64,000 nt of DNA from Aestuariimicrobium sp. p3-SID1156 (GCF_025144225.1 NZ_JALXXB010000011.1:1-64000); one strand, 5' to 3'; positions 33,654 to 41,615 are shown, numbered from the stretch's first letter. Notes: generated by a model from the sequence alone, not told the origin. Numbers and translations: made by a program.

Positions 33654-34388
33654 TCAGCGTTCGCACCCCACGCCGTCGTTGTCACGATCCAGATGCTTGG
33701 CGTAGCCGGGATCCCCGCGGTGGATGGGCGCCTTGCCGGCCGCCTTCACCGCCGAGCAGTTCTTGTAGTAGACGTAGCCGCCGCCATCGCCGGCAGGTGT
33801 GTCGGCCTCCGGCTTCTTCTCGACGGGCTTCTTAACGACCGGCTTCGTCGCCACCGGCTTCTTCGCGGGCAGGTTCGCGAACGGCTTGATGGAGGTGACA
33901 GTCACCGTGGACTTCTGCGTCACGGTCGCGCTCGCTGTCACGGTCGTGCTGGCTGTCACGGTTGTGCTGGCGGTCACCGTTGCCATTGACGTGACGGTGG
34001 CCTCCTGGGTGACCGTGGGCGCGGCGCTGGGCTTGGCGGTCACCGTGGCCTGGTTCGTCACCGTCACCGTGGACGCGGGGGCTCCGGCGCCATCCGCTCC
34101 TCCTCCGCCCAGACCGATCGTGAGCCCCAGCAGGCCGGCGCCGATGCCGACGACGGGCTTGCTGGTGAACCACTTCCCCTTCGTGTGTGGAGGCGGGACA
34201 GGCAGGAAGGCCGTCGGCTCACCTGCGTGTGGTCGGGGCTGCTCCCACGCAGGCGCCGTTCTTGGCATGTCGAAAGGAGCACGTGGCGGCGTGGTCTGGT
34301 GCAGGGGGTACTGCTGCCCGGGATGGGGTGGCGGGGGTGCGGGGTTCGGGGAGCGGAACCGGCCGCGTCCCATGGAGGGCTTGTGCAT
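33654..34388 (-). CDS. Membrane protein with Excalibur calcium-binding domain
   Basis: A 244-residue protein. A Pro-rich cytoplasmic N terminus of about 75 residues leads to one membrane helix (VGIGAGLLGLTIGLGG). Then come Thr/Val repeats TVTVT, TVTAS (about 100-160) built from tandem DNA repeats, a Lys/Pro/Val-rich linker, and a C-terminal Excalibur domain (YYKNCSAVKAAGKAPIHRGDPGY, DRDNDGVGCE), whose DRDNDGVGCE is the calcium-loop signature. Excalibur domains are found on extracellular actinobacterial proteins, often with nucleases. The HNH frame directly after its stop is in the same frame. Confidence 0.85.
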   Translation of the reverse strand: MHKPSMGRGRFRSPNPAPPPPHPGQQYPLHQTTPPRAPFDMPRTAPAWEQPRPHAGEPTAFLPVPPPHTKGKWFTSKPVVGIGAGLLGLTIGLGGGGADGAGAPASTVTVTNQATVTAKPSAAPTVTQEATVTSMATVTASTTVTASTTVTASATVTQKSTVTVTSIKPFANLPAKKPVATKPVVKKPVEKKPEADTPAGDGGGYVYYKNCSAVKAAGKAPIHRGDPGYAKHLDRDNDGVGCER

Positions 34389-34502
34389 GATGACGTCCTG
34401 TCGTGAAGTGGCGGGGGTCGTCCTTGACCTGGTTTAAATGATGAATCCTCCTGTTCTCACTCCGATCACCGGGTCCCTGAATGCGACCGTCCGCGAGATG
34501 GC

Positions 34503-34556
34503 AGCGTCGCAGCACACGCTGGAGAGCATGCTTCTCCGCCAGTCACCCCTACGCCC
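34503..34556 (-). pseudogene. Second HNH endonuclease scrap
   Basis: About 54 bp are roughly 85% identical to the 3' coding end of the HNH gene at 33035-33090 (HALQRVLRRC versus NALQRVLRSC). The remainder of that gene is missing, so it is the remnant of a tandem copy. Confidence 0.7.
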
Positions 34557-34579
34557 GAGCTGACTCAACAACACAAGGG

Positions 34580-34605
34580 CCGTCCATCCCGTGGGGGATG
34601 GACGG
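34580..34605 (-). terminator. Terminator of the XRE/membrane-protein unit
   Basis: CCGTCCATCCC and GGGATGGACGG form a perfect 11-bp stem with a GTGG loop 18 nt beyond the stop at 34624. On the minus strand the following bases (CCCTTGTGTTGTTG) are only moderately T-rich. Confidence 0.6.
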
Positions 34606-34623
34606 CGCTGCGTTCAGGGGAGG

Positions 34624-35121
34624 TCAGGCCTCCAGACGCGCGATGCGACGCTCGACCGCACGCGACTCTGCTTCACCAAGCGCCCACGTCAACGCGAAGC
34701 TGATGGCAAACAACGCAATGGCTCCCAGAGCGAGTGCGGCGGGAAACGGCATTCCTGCAATGTCACCTGCCGCTGTCTTGTCGCCGACGAGGAAATACCC
34801 GCCCAATGCCAGAACTGTCATCGCGACGGTGAAGGCCAGCGAGTCGACCGGGTAGGCCACAGTGCGGGTGCGCCGTTCCGCAGGGGTGCGTCCTGTGGGC
34901 AATTCCTTGCCGAACATTGAGCGGGGCGCCTCAGCGCCAAACATGCTCTGGAAAACCCAGAACAGGCCGCCTGCGCCCAGCACGGTGATGATGGCTGCGG
35001 TGTTCGTCACCTCCTTGGTGGTGACATATTCCCAGCCGAGAACCGCGATCGCGCCGATCATGACGCAGAAGAGTGCGCCGAGTGCTGCCTTGCCTGCTGT
35101 CAGTTGCTGCCGTTCGTCCAT
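34624..35121 (-). CDS. Four-helix membrane protein paired with an XRE regulator
   Basis: A 165-residue membrane protein with four hydrophobic helices in two pairs (AALGALFCVMIGAIAVLG, AAIITVLGAGGLFWVFQSMF, SLAFTVAMTVLALGGYFLVG, AALALGAIALFAISFALTW). It ends in a charged tail. A small XRE regulator next to a four-helix membrane protein is a common actinobacterial and archaeal pairing of unknown role. The ATG at 35121 overlaps the TAA of the XRE gene (TAATG), so its translation depends on the upstream frame, which is interrupted here. Confidence 0.8.
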   Translation of the reverse strand: MDERQQLTAGKAALGALFCVMIGAIAVLGWEYVTTKEVTNTAAIITVLGAGGLFWVFQSMFGAEAPRSMFGKELPTGRTPAERRTRTVAYPVDSLAFTVAMTVLALGGYFLVGDKTAAGDIAGMPFPAALALGAIALFAISFALTWALGEAESRAVERRIARLEA

Positions 35122-35351
35122 TACCGTTCGCCTTCTTCCCAAAAGAGTGAGTTCAGATCGGTCTGCAGTGCTTTGCAGATCGACTAGCAGAGATTGATCG
35201 TGGGGTTGTGAGTGCCCGCCTCGATCATGCTGATTGTTTGTCGGCTCACGCCCACCCGGGCGGCGAGTTCCACCTGGGTGAGCCCGAGCGAGGCCCGCAA
35301 GGACTTCATACGGAGGTTCGGGCCCTCACGTGATGTGTCGACTGGCGTCAT
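35121..35351 (-). pseudogene. XRE regulator with internal amber codon
   Basis: A 76-codon gene for a Cro/CI-type helix-turn-helix: MKSLRASLGLTQVELAARVGVSRQTISMIEAG, then NPTINLC, a TAG at codon 56 (35184-35186), and the same frame continues with SICKALQTDLNSLFWEEGE. The normal family has residues such as LA at the interruption. The DNA-binding part is complete before the TAG, so a 55-residue product may still bind DNA. Confidence 0.8.
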
Positions 35352-35464
35352 GGGTCACACCTGACATCGTGTCGCGTAGGCAAGACATTACGTCGAGTAT
35401 TTTTGACCAGACGGTGAGCTGCTCGTTCAGGGAACGCTGCAGGCAGCAGGGGGATACCGCGGGA

Positions 35465-35470
35465 TAGGTT
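35465..35470 (+). promoter_or_regulatory. -10 box TAGGTT of the family 4 glycosidase
   Basis: TAGGTT ends 7 nt before the ATG at 35478, so the mRNA is probably leaderless. The TTG at 35469 overlaps this box and is not the start. Confidence 0.6.
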
Positions 35471-35477
35471 GGAACCC

Positions 35478-36863
35478 ATGAAGCTCACCCTGCTTGGAGG
35501 CGGCGGGTTCCGCGTCCCCCTGGTCTACAAGGCGCTCATGGCCGACCGCTCGCGCGAGCGGGTCACCGAGGTAAGGCTCCACGACGTCGACCAGCAGCGA
35601 CTGGACGCCATCAGCCAGGTGCTCGGCGAGCTCTCCACGGGCCGCCCGGACGCGCCGCAGGTCATCGCCACCACGGACCTGCCCACGGCGTTGGCCGGCA
35701 CGGACTTCATCTTCTCCGCGATTCGGGTCGGCGGCACCGCCGCCCGTGCGGCCGATGAATCCCTCTGTCTGGGTCACCACGTCATCGGCCAGGAGACCGT
35801 CGGCGCCGGCGGCATCTCCTATGCCCTCCGGGGTATCCCGGTCGCCCTCGACCTCGTCGAACAGATCAAGACACACGCTCCCGAGGCGTGGGTCATCAAC
35901 TTCACCAACCCCGCCGGCGTCATCACCCAGGTCATGCGCCAGGGCTTGGGCGAACGCATCGTCGGCATCTGCGACTCCCCGGTCGGCCTGGCCCGCCGCG
36001 TCCTGACGACTCTCCAACAGGCCGGTCTGGTCAACCCCGACGCCGGTGCGGTCGGGCTCGGCAGCTCCGGTATCAGGATGGACTACCTCGGCCTCAACCA
36101 CCTCGGCTGGCTCCAGGGCCTCCACGTCGACGGCGAGGACGTCCTCCCGGAGCTCCTCCAGCGCCCGGACCTCATCGAAAGCTTCGAGGAGGGCAGGCTT
36201 TTCGGCTCCCCCCTCATCCAGGCACTGGGTTCGGTACCCAACGAGTACCTGCACTACTACTACTTCCAGCGCGAAGCCCTCGCCGCCGACCTCGCCAGCG
36301 AGAGCCCGCGTGGCGCCTTCCTCAGCAGGCAGCAGGGCGGCTTCTACTCCGCCGTTGCCGCGCTCGAGGGGCAACCCGGCGCCCACGACCTGTGGGAGGC
36401 GACCCGCAGGGAACGGGAGAAGACCTACATGGCCAGCAGTCGGGAGGCGTCGGGGGGCTTCGAACGCGACGAGGCCGACCTGCAGACCGGCGGCTACGAC
36501 CAGGTCGCGCTGGCGATCATGCACGCCATCGCCAACGACGTCCCCGCCGAACTGGTGCTCAACGTCCCCAACCGCGGCGCCATCCCCGAGCTCGGCGGCG
36601 ATGACATCGTCGAAATGCCCTGCACTGTGGACGCCGAGGGTTTCCACCCGCTCCCGGTCAGCACCTTGCCCGCGCATGCCCGTGGGCTGGTCACCAACGC
36701 CAAGTACGTCGAGCACAAGACCATCGAGGCGGCGACCACCGCGTCCCGGGAGGCAGCGCTGCTTGCGCTGTTGCAGCACCCGCTGGTCGACTCCTGGGCC
36801 GTGGCCCGCACACTTTTGCAGGGCATGGTCGACACCTTCCCTGAGCTGGCCTACCTGCGCTGA
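35478..36863 (+). CDS. GH4-family 6-phospho-beta-glucosidase
   Basis: A 461-residue glycoside hydrolase family 4 enzyme. The NAD-binding start is KLTLLGGGGFRVPLV. VINFTNPAGVITQ and the metal-binding CDSPVGLAR with Cys follow, and YLGLNHLGWLQGL carries the His ligand. The enzyme uses NAD and a divalent metal in a redox elimination mechanism. The subfamily motifs suit 6-phospho-beta-glucosidase, which cleaves sugars phosphorylated by PTS transport; no PTS gene is present nearby. Confidence 0.9.
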   Translation: MKLTLLGGGGFRVPLVYKALMADRSRERVTEVRLHDVDQQRLDAISQVLGELSTGRPDAPQVIATTDLPTALAGTDFIFSAIRVGGTAARAADESLCLGHHVIGQETVGAGGISYALRGIPVALDLVEQIKTHAPEAWVINFTNPAGVITQVMRQGLGERIVGICDSPVGLARRVLTTLQQAGLVNPDAGAVGLGSSGIRMDYLGLNHLGWLQGLHVDGEDVLPELLQRPDLIESFEEGRLFGSPLIQALGSVPNEYLHYYYFQREALAADLASESPRGAFLSRQQGGFYSAVAALEGQPGAHDLWEATRREREKTYMASSREASGGFERDEADLQTGGYDQVALAIMHAIANDVPAELVLNVPNRGAIPELGGDDIVEMPCTVDAEGFHPLPVSTLPAHARGLVTNAKYVEHKTIEAATTASREAALLALLQHPLVDSWAVARTLLQGMVDTFPELAYLR

Positions 36864-36890
36864 ACCGCCATGGCGCCCCGGCGGGCGGGC

Positions 36891-36896
36891 TAGCGT
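36891..36896 (+). promoter_or_regulatory. -10 box TAGCGT of the CDF transporter
   Basis: TAGCGT lies 6 nt before the GTG at 36903 without a ribosome-binding site, again suggesting a leaderless mRNA. Confidence 0.5.
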
Positions 36897-36902
36897 GACC
36901 TC

Positions 36903-37859
36903 GTGGAGAAGAAGGCCGAAGCGTCCGAGAGTCAAGGCGGGGAAAGCCTGCTCACCGTCCTGATCGCCCTGGCTGCCAATGCGCTCATCGCCGTGGCGAA
37001 GACCGTGGCGGCGATGCTGTCCGGGTCGGCGTCCATGGTGGCCGAGGCCTCGCACTCGTGGGCCGACACCGGCAACGAAATGCTGCTGCTGGTCGCCGAG
37101 AAGCGGGCGCAGAAGGAAAAGGACGCCAGCCACCCGCTGGGCTATGGACGCGAGGCCTATGTCTGGTCCATGATCGCCGCCTTCGGCCTGTTCACCGCCG
37201 GTTCGATCCTCTCCATCACCCACGGCATCAGCGAACTGCGCGCCGAGGGTGGGGGCGAGGACTACACCATCAGCTACATCGTGCTCGCCATCGCCTTCGT
37301 GCTGGAGGGAATCTCCTTCGCCCAGGCGGTCCGCCAGACGCGCACCGCCGCGCAACGGGCGAACCTGCGACCGTTGCGGTTCATCATGGACACCTCCCAG
37401 ACCACGCTGCGGGCGGTCTTCTTCGAGGACTTCGCTGCGTTGCTGGGCATCCTGCTCGCCGGCGGGGGGCTGTGGGCCCACCAGCTCACCGGCAATGCCG
37501 TCTACGACGCCATCGGCTCGATCCTGGTCGGCATCCTGCTGGGCGTGGTGGCGATCATCCTGATCTGGCGGAACCTGCAATTCCTGGTCGGGCAGTCGGT
37601 CAGTCCGGTCGTACGCGCACGGGTGCTGCGCGAATTGCTGGAACACCCCTCGGTCGATCGGGTGACCTTCCTGCACCTGGAATACGTCGGTCCCTCCCGT
37701 GTGTTGCTGGTCGCGGCGGTGGACCTCAGCGGCGACGAACGCGAAACGGTGCTGCAGGGCCGACTCCAGGCGCTGGAGGACCGGCTGATGGAACACCCCA
37801 TGGTCGAACTGGCCATCGTCAGCCTCTCTGCGCCCGGCAAGGAGGCCCTCACCGCGTGA
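36903..37859 (+). CDS. Cation diffusion facilitator (metal exporter)
   Basis: A 318-residue CDF protein. Six membrane helices are expected. TM2 carries the metal site ASHSWADTGNEMLLL (His-x3-Asp), and TM5 has FFEDFAALLGILLAGG with its Asp. HPLGYGREAYVWSM is the conserved loop. The C-terminal cytoplasmic domain (about 215-318) has the ferredoxin-like fold used for metal sensing and dimer contact. It exports zinc, iron or manganese in exchange for protons; the metal is not clear. Confidence 0.9.
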   Translation: MEKKAEASESQGGESLLTVLIALAANALIAVAKTVAAMLSGSASMVAEASHSWADTGNEMLLLVAEKRAQKEKDASHPLGYGREAYVWSMIAAFGLFTAGSILSITHGISELRAEGGGEDYTISYIVLAIAFVLEGISFAQAVRQTRTAAQRANLRPLRFIMDTSQTTLRAVFFEDFAALLGILLAGGGLWAHQLTGNAVYDAIGSILVGILLGVVAIILIWRNLQFLVGQSVSPVVRARVLRELLEHPSVDRVTFLHLEYVGPSRVLLVAAVDLSGDERETVLQGRLQALEDRLMEHPMVELAIVSLSAPGKEALTA

Positions 37860-37928
37860 GCAGCCCCGCGTCCTGACCACTAGAGTGGTGGCACAGCCCG
37901 CCCGGTCGATCGTGAAGCTGAGGGAATC

Positions 37929-39170
37929 GTGACCCAGAACCCCACCGACACCCGCGTCGCCGCAGTTGTCGTCCTCGCCGCCGGTGGCGGCACCCGGATG
38001 AAGTCCTCCACCTCCAAGCTGCTGCACAAGGTGTGCGGTCAGTCCATGCTCAGCTACGCCGTCTCCGCTGCCGAGTCGCTGGACCCCGAGCACCTGGTCG
38101 TGGTCGTGGGTCACGCCCGTGAGCAGGTCCTGCAGCACCTGGCCGACATCGCCCCCGAGGTCACCACCGCGGTCCAGGAGGAGCAGAAGGGCACCGGGCA
38201 TGCGGTCGAGTGTGGTGTGCGCGACCTCGGCGACCTGACCGGTGAGGTCGTGGTGACCTACGGTGACGTCCCCATGCTCACCGGAGAGACGCTGCGAGGC
38301 CTCGTGGACGCCCACAGGGCGGCGTCCGCTGCGATCACCGTGCTGACCGCCCAGGTGCCCAACCCGACCGGTTATGGACGCATCATTCGCGAGGGTGACC
38401 GGGTCTCGCGCATCGTCGAGCAGAAGGACGCCACCCCCGAGGAGGCGGCCGTCACCGAGATCAACTCCGGCATCTACGTCTTCGACGCAGAGGTGTTGCG
38501 CCACGGCCTGGCCAACCTGGACACCGACAACGCCCAGGGCGAGCTGTACCTCACCGATGTCATCACGGTCGCCAACCGCGAGGGCAAGCTGGTCGGCGCC
38601 CACGTCATCGAGGACCTGTGGCAGACCGAGGGCGTCAACGACCGCGTCCAGCTGGCCCGGATGAATGCCGAGATGAACCGACGCGTCGTCGAGAAGTGGA
38701 TGCGCGCCGGCGTCACCGTGCAGGACCCGGCCAGTACCTGGATCGAACAGGGCTGCGACCTGGCCCGCGACGTCACCATCCTCCCCAACACCCAACTGCA
38801 GGGCGCCACCTCGATCGCGACCGGTGCCACCATCGGCCCGGACACCACCCTGCGTGACGTCGAGGTGGGGGAGGGCGCCACCATCATCCGCACCCACGGC
38901 GAGCTGGCCGTCGTCGGCGCGAGCGCCACCGTCGGCCCCTGGGCGCAGCTTCGCCCCGGTGCCCAGGTGAACTCCGGTGCCCAGGCCACCGGCTTCATTG
39001 CCGTGCGCAATGCCACCGTCGGATCCGGCGCCACCATCGCCCCGCTGAGCTACATCGGCGCCGATGTCGAGGATGGTTCGGCCCTCCAGCCGGGCGCCAT
39101 CCTCATCGACAACCAGACCATCCATGTGAACGCCCAGCAGCCGGGCCAGGAAGCGGAGGACAACCAGTGA
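37929..39170 (+). CDS. glmU: GlmU with truncated, probably inactive acetyltransferase part
   Basis: A 413-residue GlmU homologue. The N-terminal uridyltransferase domain (1-250) is complete: LAAGGGTRMKSSTSKLLHKVCG, QKGTGHAVECG, TYGDVPML and INSGIYVFD. The C-terminal left-handed beta-helix starts near 255 but stops early. PLSYIGADVEDG replaces the usual HLTYxGDAxIG, so the catalytic His is Pro, and the Asn-Tyr-Asp-Gly and C-terminal segments (about 75 residues) are absent. It should make UDP-GlcNAc from GlcNAc-1-P but not acetylate GlcN-1-P. TAGAGT at 37881 and a GAGGGAA ribosome site precede the GTG. prs overlaps its end. Confidence 0.88.
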   Translation: MTQNPTDTRVAAVVVLAAGGGTRMKSSTSKLLHKVCGQSMLSYAVSAAESLDPEHLVVVVGHAREQVLQHLADIAPEVTTAVQEEQKGTGHAVECGVRDLGDLTGEVVVTYGDVPMLTGETLRGLVDAHRAASAAITVLTAQVPNPTGYGRIIREGDRVSRIVEQKDATPEEAAVTEINSGIYVFDAEVLRHGLANLDTDNAQGELYLTDVITVANREGKLVGAHVIEDLWQTEGVNDRVQLARMNAEMNRRVVEKWMRAGVTVQDPASTWIEQGCDLARDVTILPNTQLQGATSIATGATIGPDTTLRDVEVGEGATIIRTHGELAVVGASATVGPWAQLRPGAQVNSGAQATGFIAVRNATVGSGATIAPLSYIGADVEDGSALQPGAILIDNQTIHVNAQQPGQEAEDNQ

Positions 39171-40144
39171 GCAGCAGCGGCGTGAAGCGTCCCAACGACA
39201 AGGAGATCAAGCTCTTCTCGGGCCGGGCCTACCCCGAGCTCGCCCAGGAGATCTCCGAGCTGATGGGCGTCCCGCTGGTGCCGACCCGCGCGCTGGCCTA
39301 CGCCAACTCCGAGATCTACGTCCGCTTCGAGGAATCGGTGCGCGGCTCGGACGCCTTCGTCATCCAATCCCACGCCGCTCCTGTCAACGAGTGGATCATG
39401 GAGCAGTTGATCATGGTGGACGCCCTCAAGCGGGCCTCGGCCAAGCGCATCACGGTGGTCGCCCCCTTCTATCCCTACGCCCGCCAGGATAAGAAGCACC
39501 TCGGGCGCGAACCCATCTCCGCCCGCCTGCTCGCCGACATGTTCAGGGCCGCCGGCGCCCACCGCATCATGTCGGTGGACCTGCACGCCGCCCAGATCAT
39601 GGGCTTCTTCGATGGACCGGTCGACCACCTGTGGGCGCTGCCGGTACTGGCCGAGTACGTGATGGACAAGTACGCCGATGATGACATCGTCGTCGTCTCC
39701 CCAGACGCCGGCCGTGTTCGTCTGGCCGACATGTGGACCGACCGGCTGCACGCCTCGCTGGCGATCATTCACAAGCGCCGTGACCCGAACAAGGCCAACA
39801 CCGTGGCTGTGCATGAGGTGGTCGGCGACGTGGAGGGCAAGACCTGCCTTTTGGTCGACGACATGATCGACACCGCCGGCACCATCTGCCAGGCTGCCGA
39901 AGCGCTCATGGAGCGCGGTGCCAAGAAGGTGATTGCCGCCGCGACGCACCCGGTGCTGTCGGGCCCGGCCGCGGACCGGCTCAATGCGTCCCCCTTCGAG
40001 GAGGTCATCGTCACCAACACCCTGCCCGTGGAGGTGAAGATCGACAACCTCACCGTGCTCTCGATCGCCCCGCTGATCGCCAAGGCGATCCACGAGGTCT
40101 TCGAGGACGGCTCGGTGACCAGCCTGTTCGACGGCAACGCCTGA
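39167..40144 (+). CDS. prs: Ribose-phosphate pyrophosphokinase
   Basis: A 325-residue PRPP synthetase, near the usual 310-330. Motifs in order are FSGRAYPELAQEIS, the flexible loop PYARQDKKHLGREPIS, SVDLHAAQIMGFFD, VVSPDAGRVRLAD and the PRPP-binding CLLVDDMIDTAGT. It makes PRPP from ribose-5-phosphate and ATP for nucleotide and amino-acid synthesis. GTG start overlaps the glmU stop (GTGA), the usual actinobacterial glmU-prs pair. Confidence 0.96.
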   Translation: MSSSGVKRPNDKEIKLFSGRAYPELAQEISELMGVPLVPTRALAYANSEIYVRFEESVRGSDAFVIQSHAAPVNEWIMEQLIMVDALKRASAKRITVVAPFYPYARQDKKHLGREPISARLLADMFRAAGAHRIMSVDLHAAQIMGFFDGPVDHLWALPVLAEYVMDKYADDDIVVVSPDAGRVRLADMWTDRLHASLAIIHKRRDPNKANTVAVHEVVGDVEGKTCLLVDDMIDTAGTICQAAEALMERGAKKVIAAATHPVLSGPAADRLNASPFEEVIVTNTLPVEVKIDNLTVLSIAPLIAKAIHEVFEDGSVTSLFDGNA

Positions 40145-40167
40145 GGGAGGGGCGGACCACGCGCAGC

Positions 40168-40196
40168 TTGTGACCCTGGCCGTGGGCGGCTAGACT
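40168..40196 (+). promoter_or_regulatory. rplY promoter
   Basis: TTGTGA (40168-40173), 17 bp, TAGACT (40191-40196). Transcription would start near 40203 and leave a 114-nt leader. Confidence 0.75.
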
Positions 40197-40202
40197 CACT
40201 GG

Positions 40203-40316
40203 GCTGCTTGGCGAGGGACGCTGGCGTCCGTGATCGACTGGCCCGAACAGGTTCATCCTGATCGCCCTCCCTCGTGAGCCCACTTGCACCACACAGCCCG
40301 AGGTTGAGGAGAAAAC
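40203..40316 (+). promoter_or_regulatory. Structured leader of rplY
   Basis: Long-range pairing is visible: GGGCTG near the 5' end with CAGCCC at the 3' end, GCGAGGGA with TCCCTCGT, and an inner GGACGC-TG-GCGTCC hairpin. A leader of this size before a ribosomal protein gene suggests control by L25 itself or by attenuation, though no T-run is present. I cannot assign it to a known RNA family. Confidence 0.5.
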
Positions 40317-40988
40317 ATGGCTGAGATCAAGCTGTCCGCCGAGGTTCGCACCGAGTTCGGCAAGGGCGCTGCCCGACGCCTGCGCCGCGACGCCAAGGTT
40401 CCTGCCGTCCTGTACGGCCACGGCACCGAGCCGATTCACCTGGCCCTGCCCGGCCACGAGACCCTGCTGGCCCTGCGTGCGGCCAACGCCCTGCTCGAGC
40501 TGGACATCCCTGGCGAGAAGGCACAGCTGGCCCTGCCCAAGCAGGTGCAGCGCGACCCGATCAAGGGCTTCATCGAGCACGTCGACCTGCTGATCGTCAA
40601 GCGCGGCGAAAAGGTCATCGTCGAGGTTCCGCTGGTGACCACCGGCGAGGCTGCCGCCGAGACCGTCGTCATGGTCGAGTCCTCCAGCGTGTCGGTGGAG
40701 GCTTCTGCCACCAACATCCCCACCGAGATCGAGGTCTCCATCGAGGGCCTGGAGGCCGGCACCCAGATCCTGCTGGGCGACCTGCAGCTGCCCGAGGGTG
40801 TCACCGTCGCCGGCGACCCCGAGGCCCTGGTCGTCAACATCACCCAGGCCATCTCCCAGGAGGCGCTGGACGCCGAGCTGGCCGAGGCAGAGGCTGAGCT
40901 GGGCATCGAGCCCACCGAGGACGAGGCAGCTGCTGAGCAGGCTCCCGCCGAGGGCGCCGAGGATGAGGCAAAGGCCGAGGAGTCCTGA
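40317..40988 (+). CDS. rplY: 50S ribosomal protein L25/Ctc
   Basis: A 223-residue L25 of the long (Ctc/TL5) type. The N-terminal 5S-rRNA-binding domain includes RTEFGKGAARRLRRDAKVPAVLYGHG, and a C-terminal domain (about 95-185) is followed by a very acidic Ala/Glu-rich tail (EAEAELGIEPTEDEAAAEQ). It is part of the ribosome's central protuberance and linked to stress response in Gram-positives. GGTTGAGGAG precedes the ATG. Confidence 0.95.
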   Translation: MAEIKLSAEVRTEFGKGAARRLRRDAKVPAVLYGHGTEPIHLALPGHETLLALRAANALLELDIPGEKAQLALPKQVQRDPIKGFIEHVDLLIVKRGEKVIVEVPLVTTGEAAAETVVMVESSSVSVEASATNIPTEIEVSIEGLEAGTQILLGDLQLPEGVTVAGDPEALVVNITQAISQEALDAELAEAEAELGIEPTEDEAAAEQAPAEGAEDEAKAEES

Positions 40989-40990
40989 GC

Positions 40991-41590
40991 TTGACCGCTC
41001 CCTGGCTTGTGGTGGGGCTCGGGAACCCGGGCCCCACCTACTCCGGCACCCGGCACAATGCTGGCTTCATCGTCGTGGACGAGGCGGCCGGCCGTGGCCG
41101 GGTGTCTTTCTCGTCCCCCCGTGGGATGCAGGCAGAAGTCGCCGAGAGCAGGCTCGGGGCGTCCGGTTTCGGGGCAGTGGGGGACGCCATCAAGGTCGTG
41201 CTGGCGAAGCCGAAGACCTTCATGAACGATTCGGGTCGTGCCGTGAGGGCCCTGTGTGCCTTCCACAAGATCCCTGTGGGGCAGGTCGTGGTCGTGCACG
41301 ACGAGCTCGACATCGACTTCGGCCAGCTTCGCCTCAAGTTCGGGGGAGGGGACAACGGCCACAACGGCCTGAAGTCCATCCGCGCGCATCTGGGCAGCGG
41401 CGAGTTCTTCCGAGTTCGCTACGGCATCGGACGTCCGCCCGGTCGTCAACCCACCTCTGACTACGTGCTCAAGCCCTTCCCCGCGGGGCTTCGCGAGGAC
41501 GTGCTGGTCGAGGCGTCCCGGGCCTGCGATGCGATCGAGGTCCTCATCACCGAGGGGCTGCAGGCGGCACAGAACCGCTTCAACAGCTGA
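40991..41590 (+). CDS. pth: Peptidyl-tRNA hydrolase
   Basis: A 199-residue Pth. VVGLGNPGPTYSGTRHNAGF contains the conserved Asn and catalytic His; KTFMNDSGRAV, VHDELDIDFGQLRLK with the catalytic Asp, and GDNGHNGLKSI are also present. It frees peptides from peptidyl-tRNA that has dropped off the ribosome. The start is probably TTG at 40991, 2 nt after the rplY stop, so the two are co-transcribed. Confidence 0.95.
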   Translation: MTAPWLVVGLGNPGPTYSGTRHNAGFIVVDEAAGRGRVSFSSPRGMQAEVAESRLGASGFGAVGDAIKVVLAKPKTFMNDSGRAVRALCAFHKIPVGQVVVVHDELDIDFGQLRLKFGGGDNGHNGLKSIRAHLGSGEFFRVRYGIGRPPGRQPTSDYVLKPFPAGLREDVLVEASRACDAIEVLITEGLQAAQNRFNS

Positions 41591-41615
41591 CTGCCCGGCG
41601 TCCACGGTGGGCGAT

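Noticed and set aside
33654..33656. TGA between the Excalibur and HNH frames as a selenocysteine codon
   Set aside because: No selenocysteine-insertion hairpin was found just after it and no known selenoprotein has this layout; gene decay is simpler.
35427..39125. A 1,232-codon open frame on the minus strand
   Set aside because: It is antisense to the GH4, CDF and glmU genes, spans three of them, and its low-complexity Gly/Asp/Val-rich product is typical of shadows in high-GC DNA.
40237..40262. CGAACAGGTTC in the rplY leader as a third copy of the 58-bp repeat
   Set aside because: Only the CAGGTTC heptamer matches; the palindromic core and outer arm are missing.
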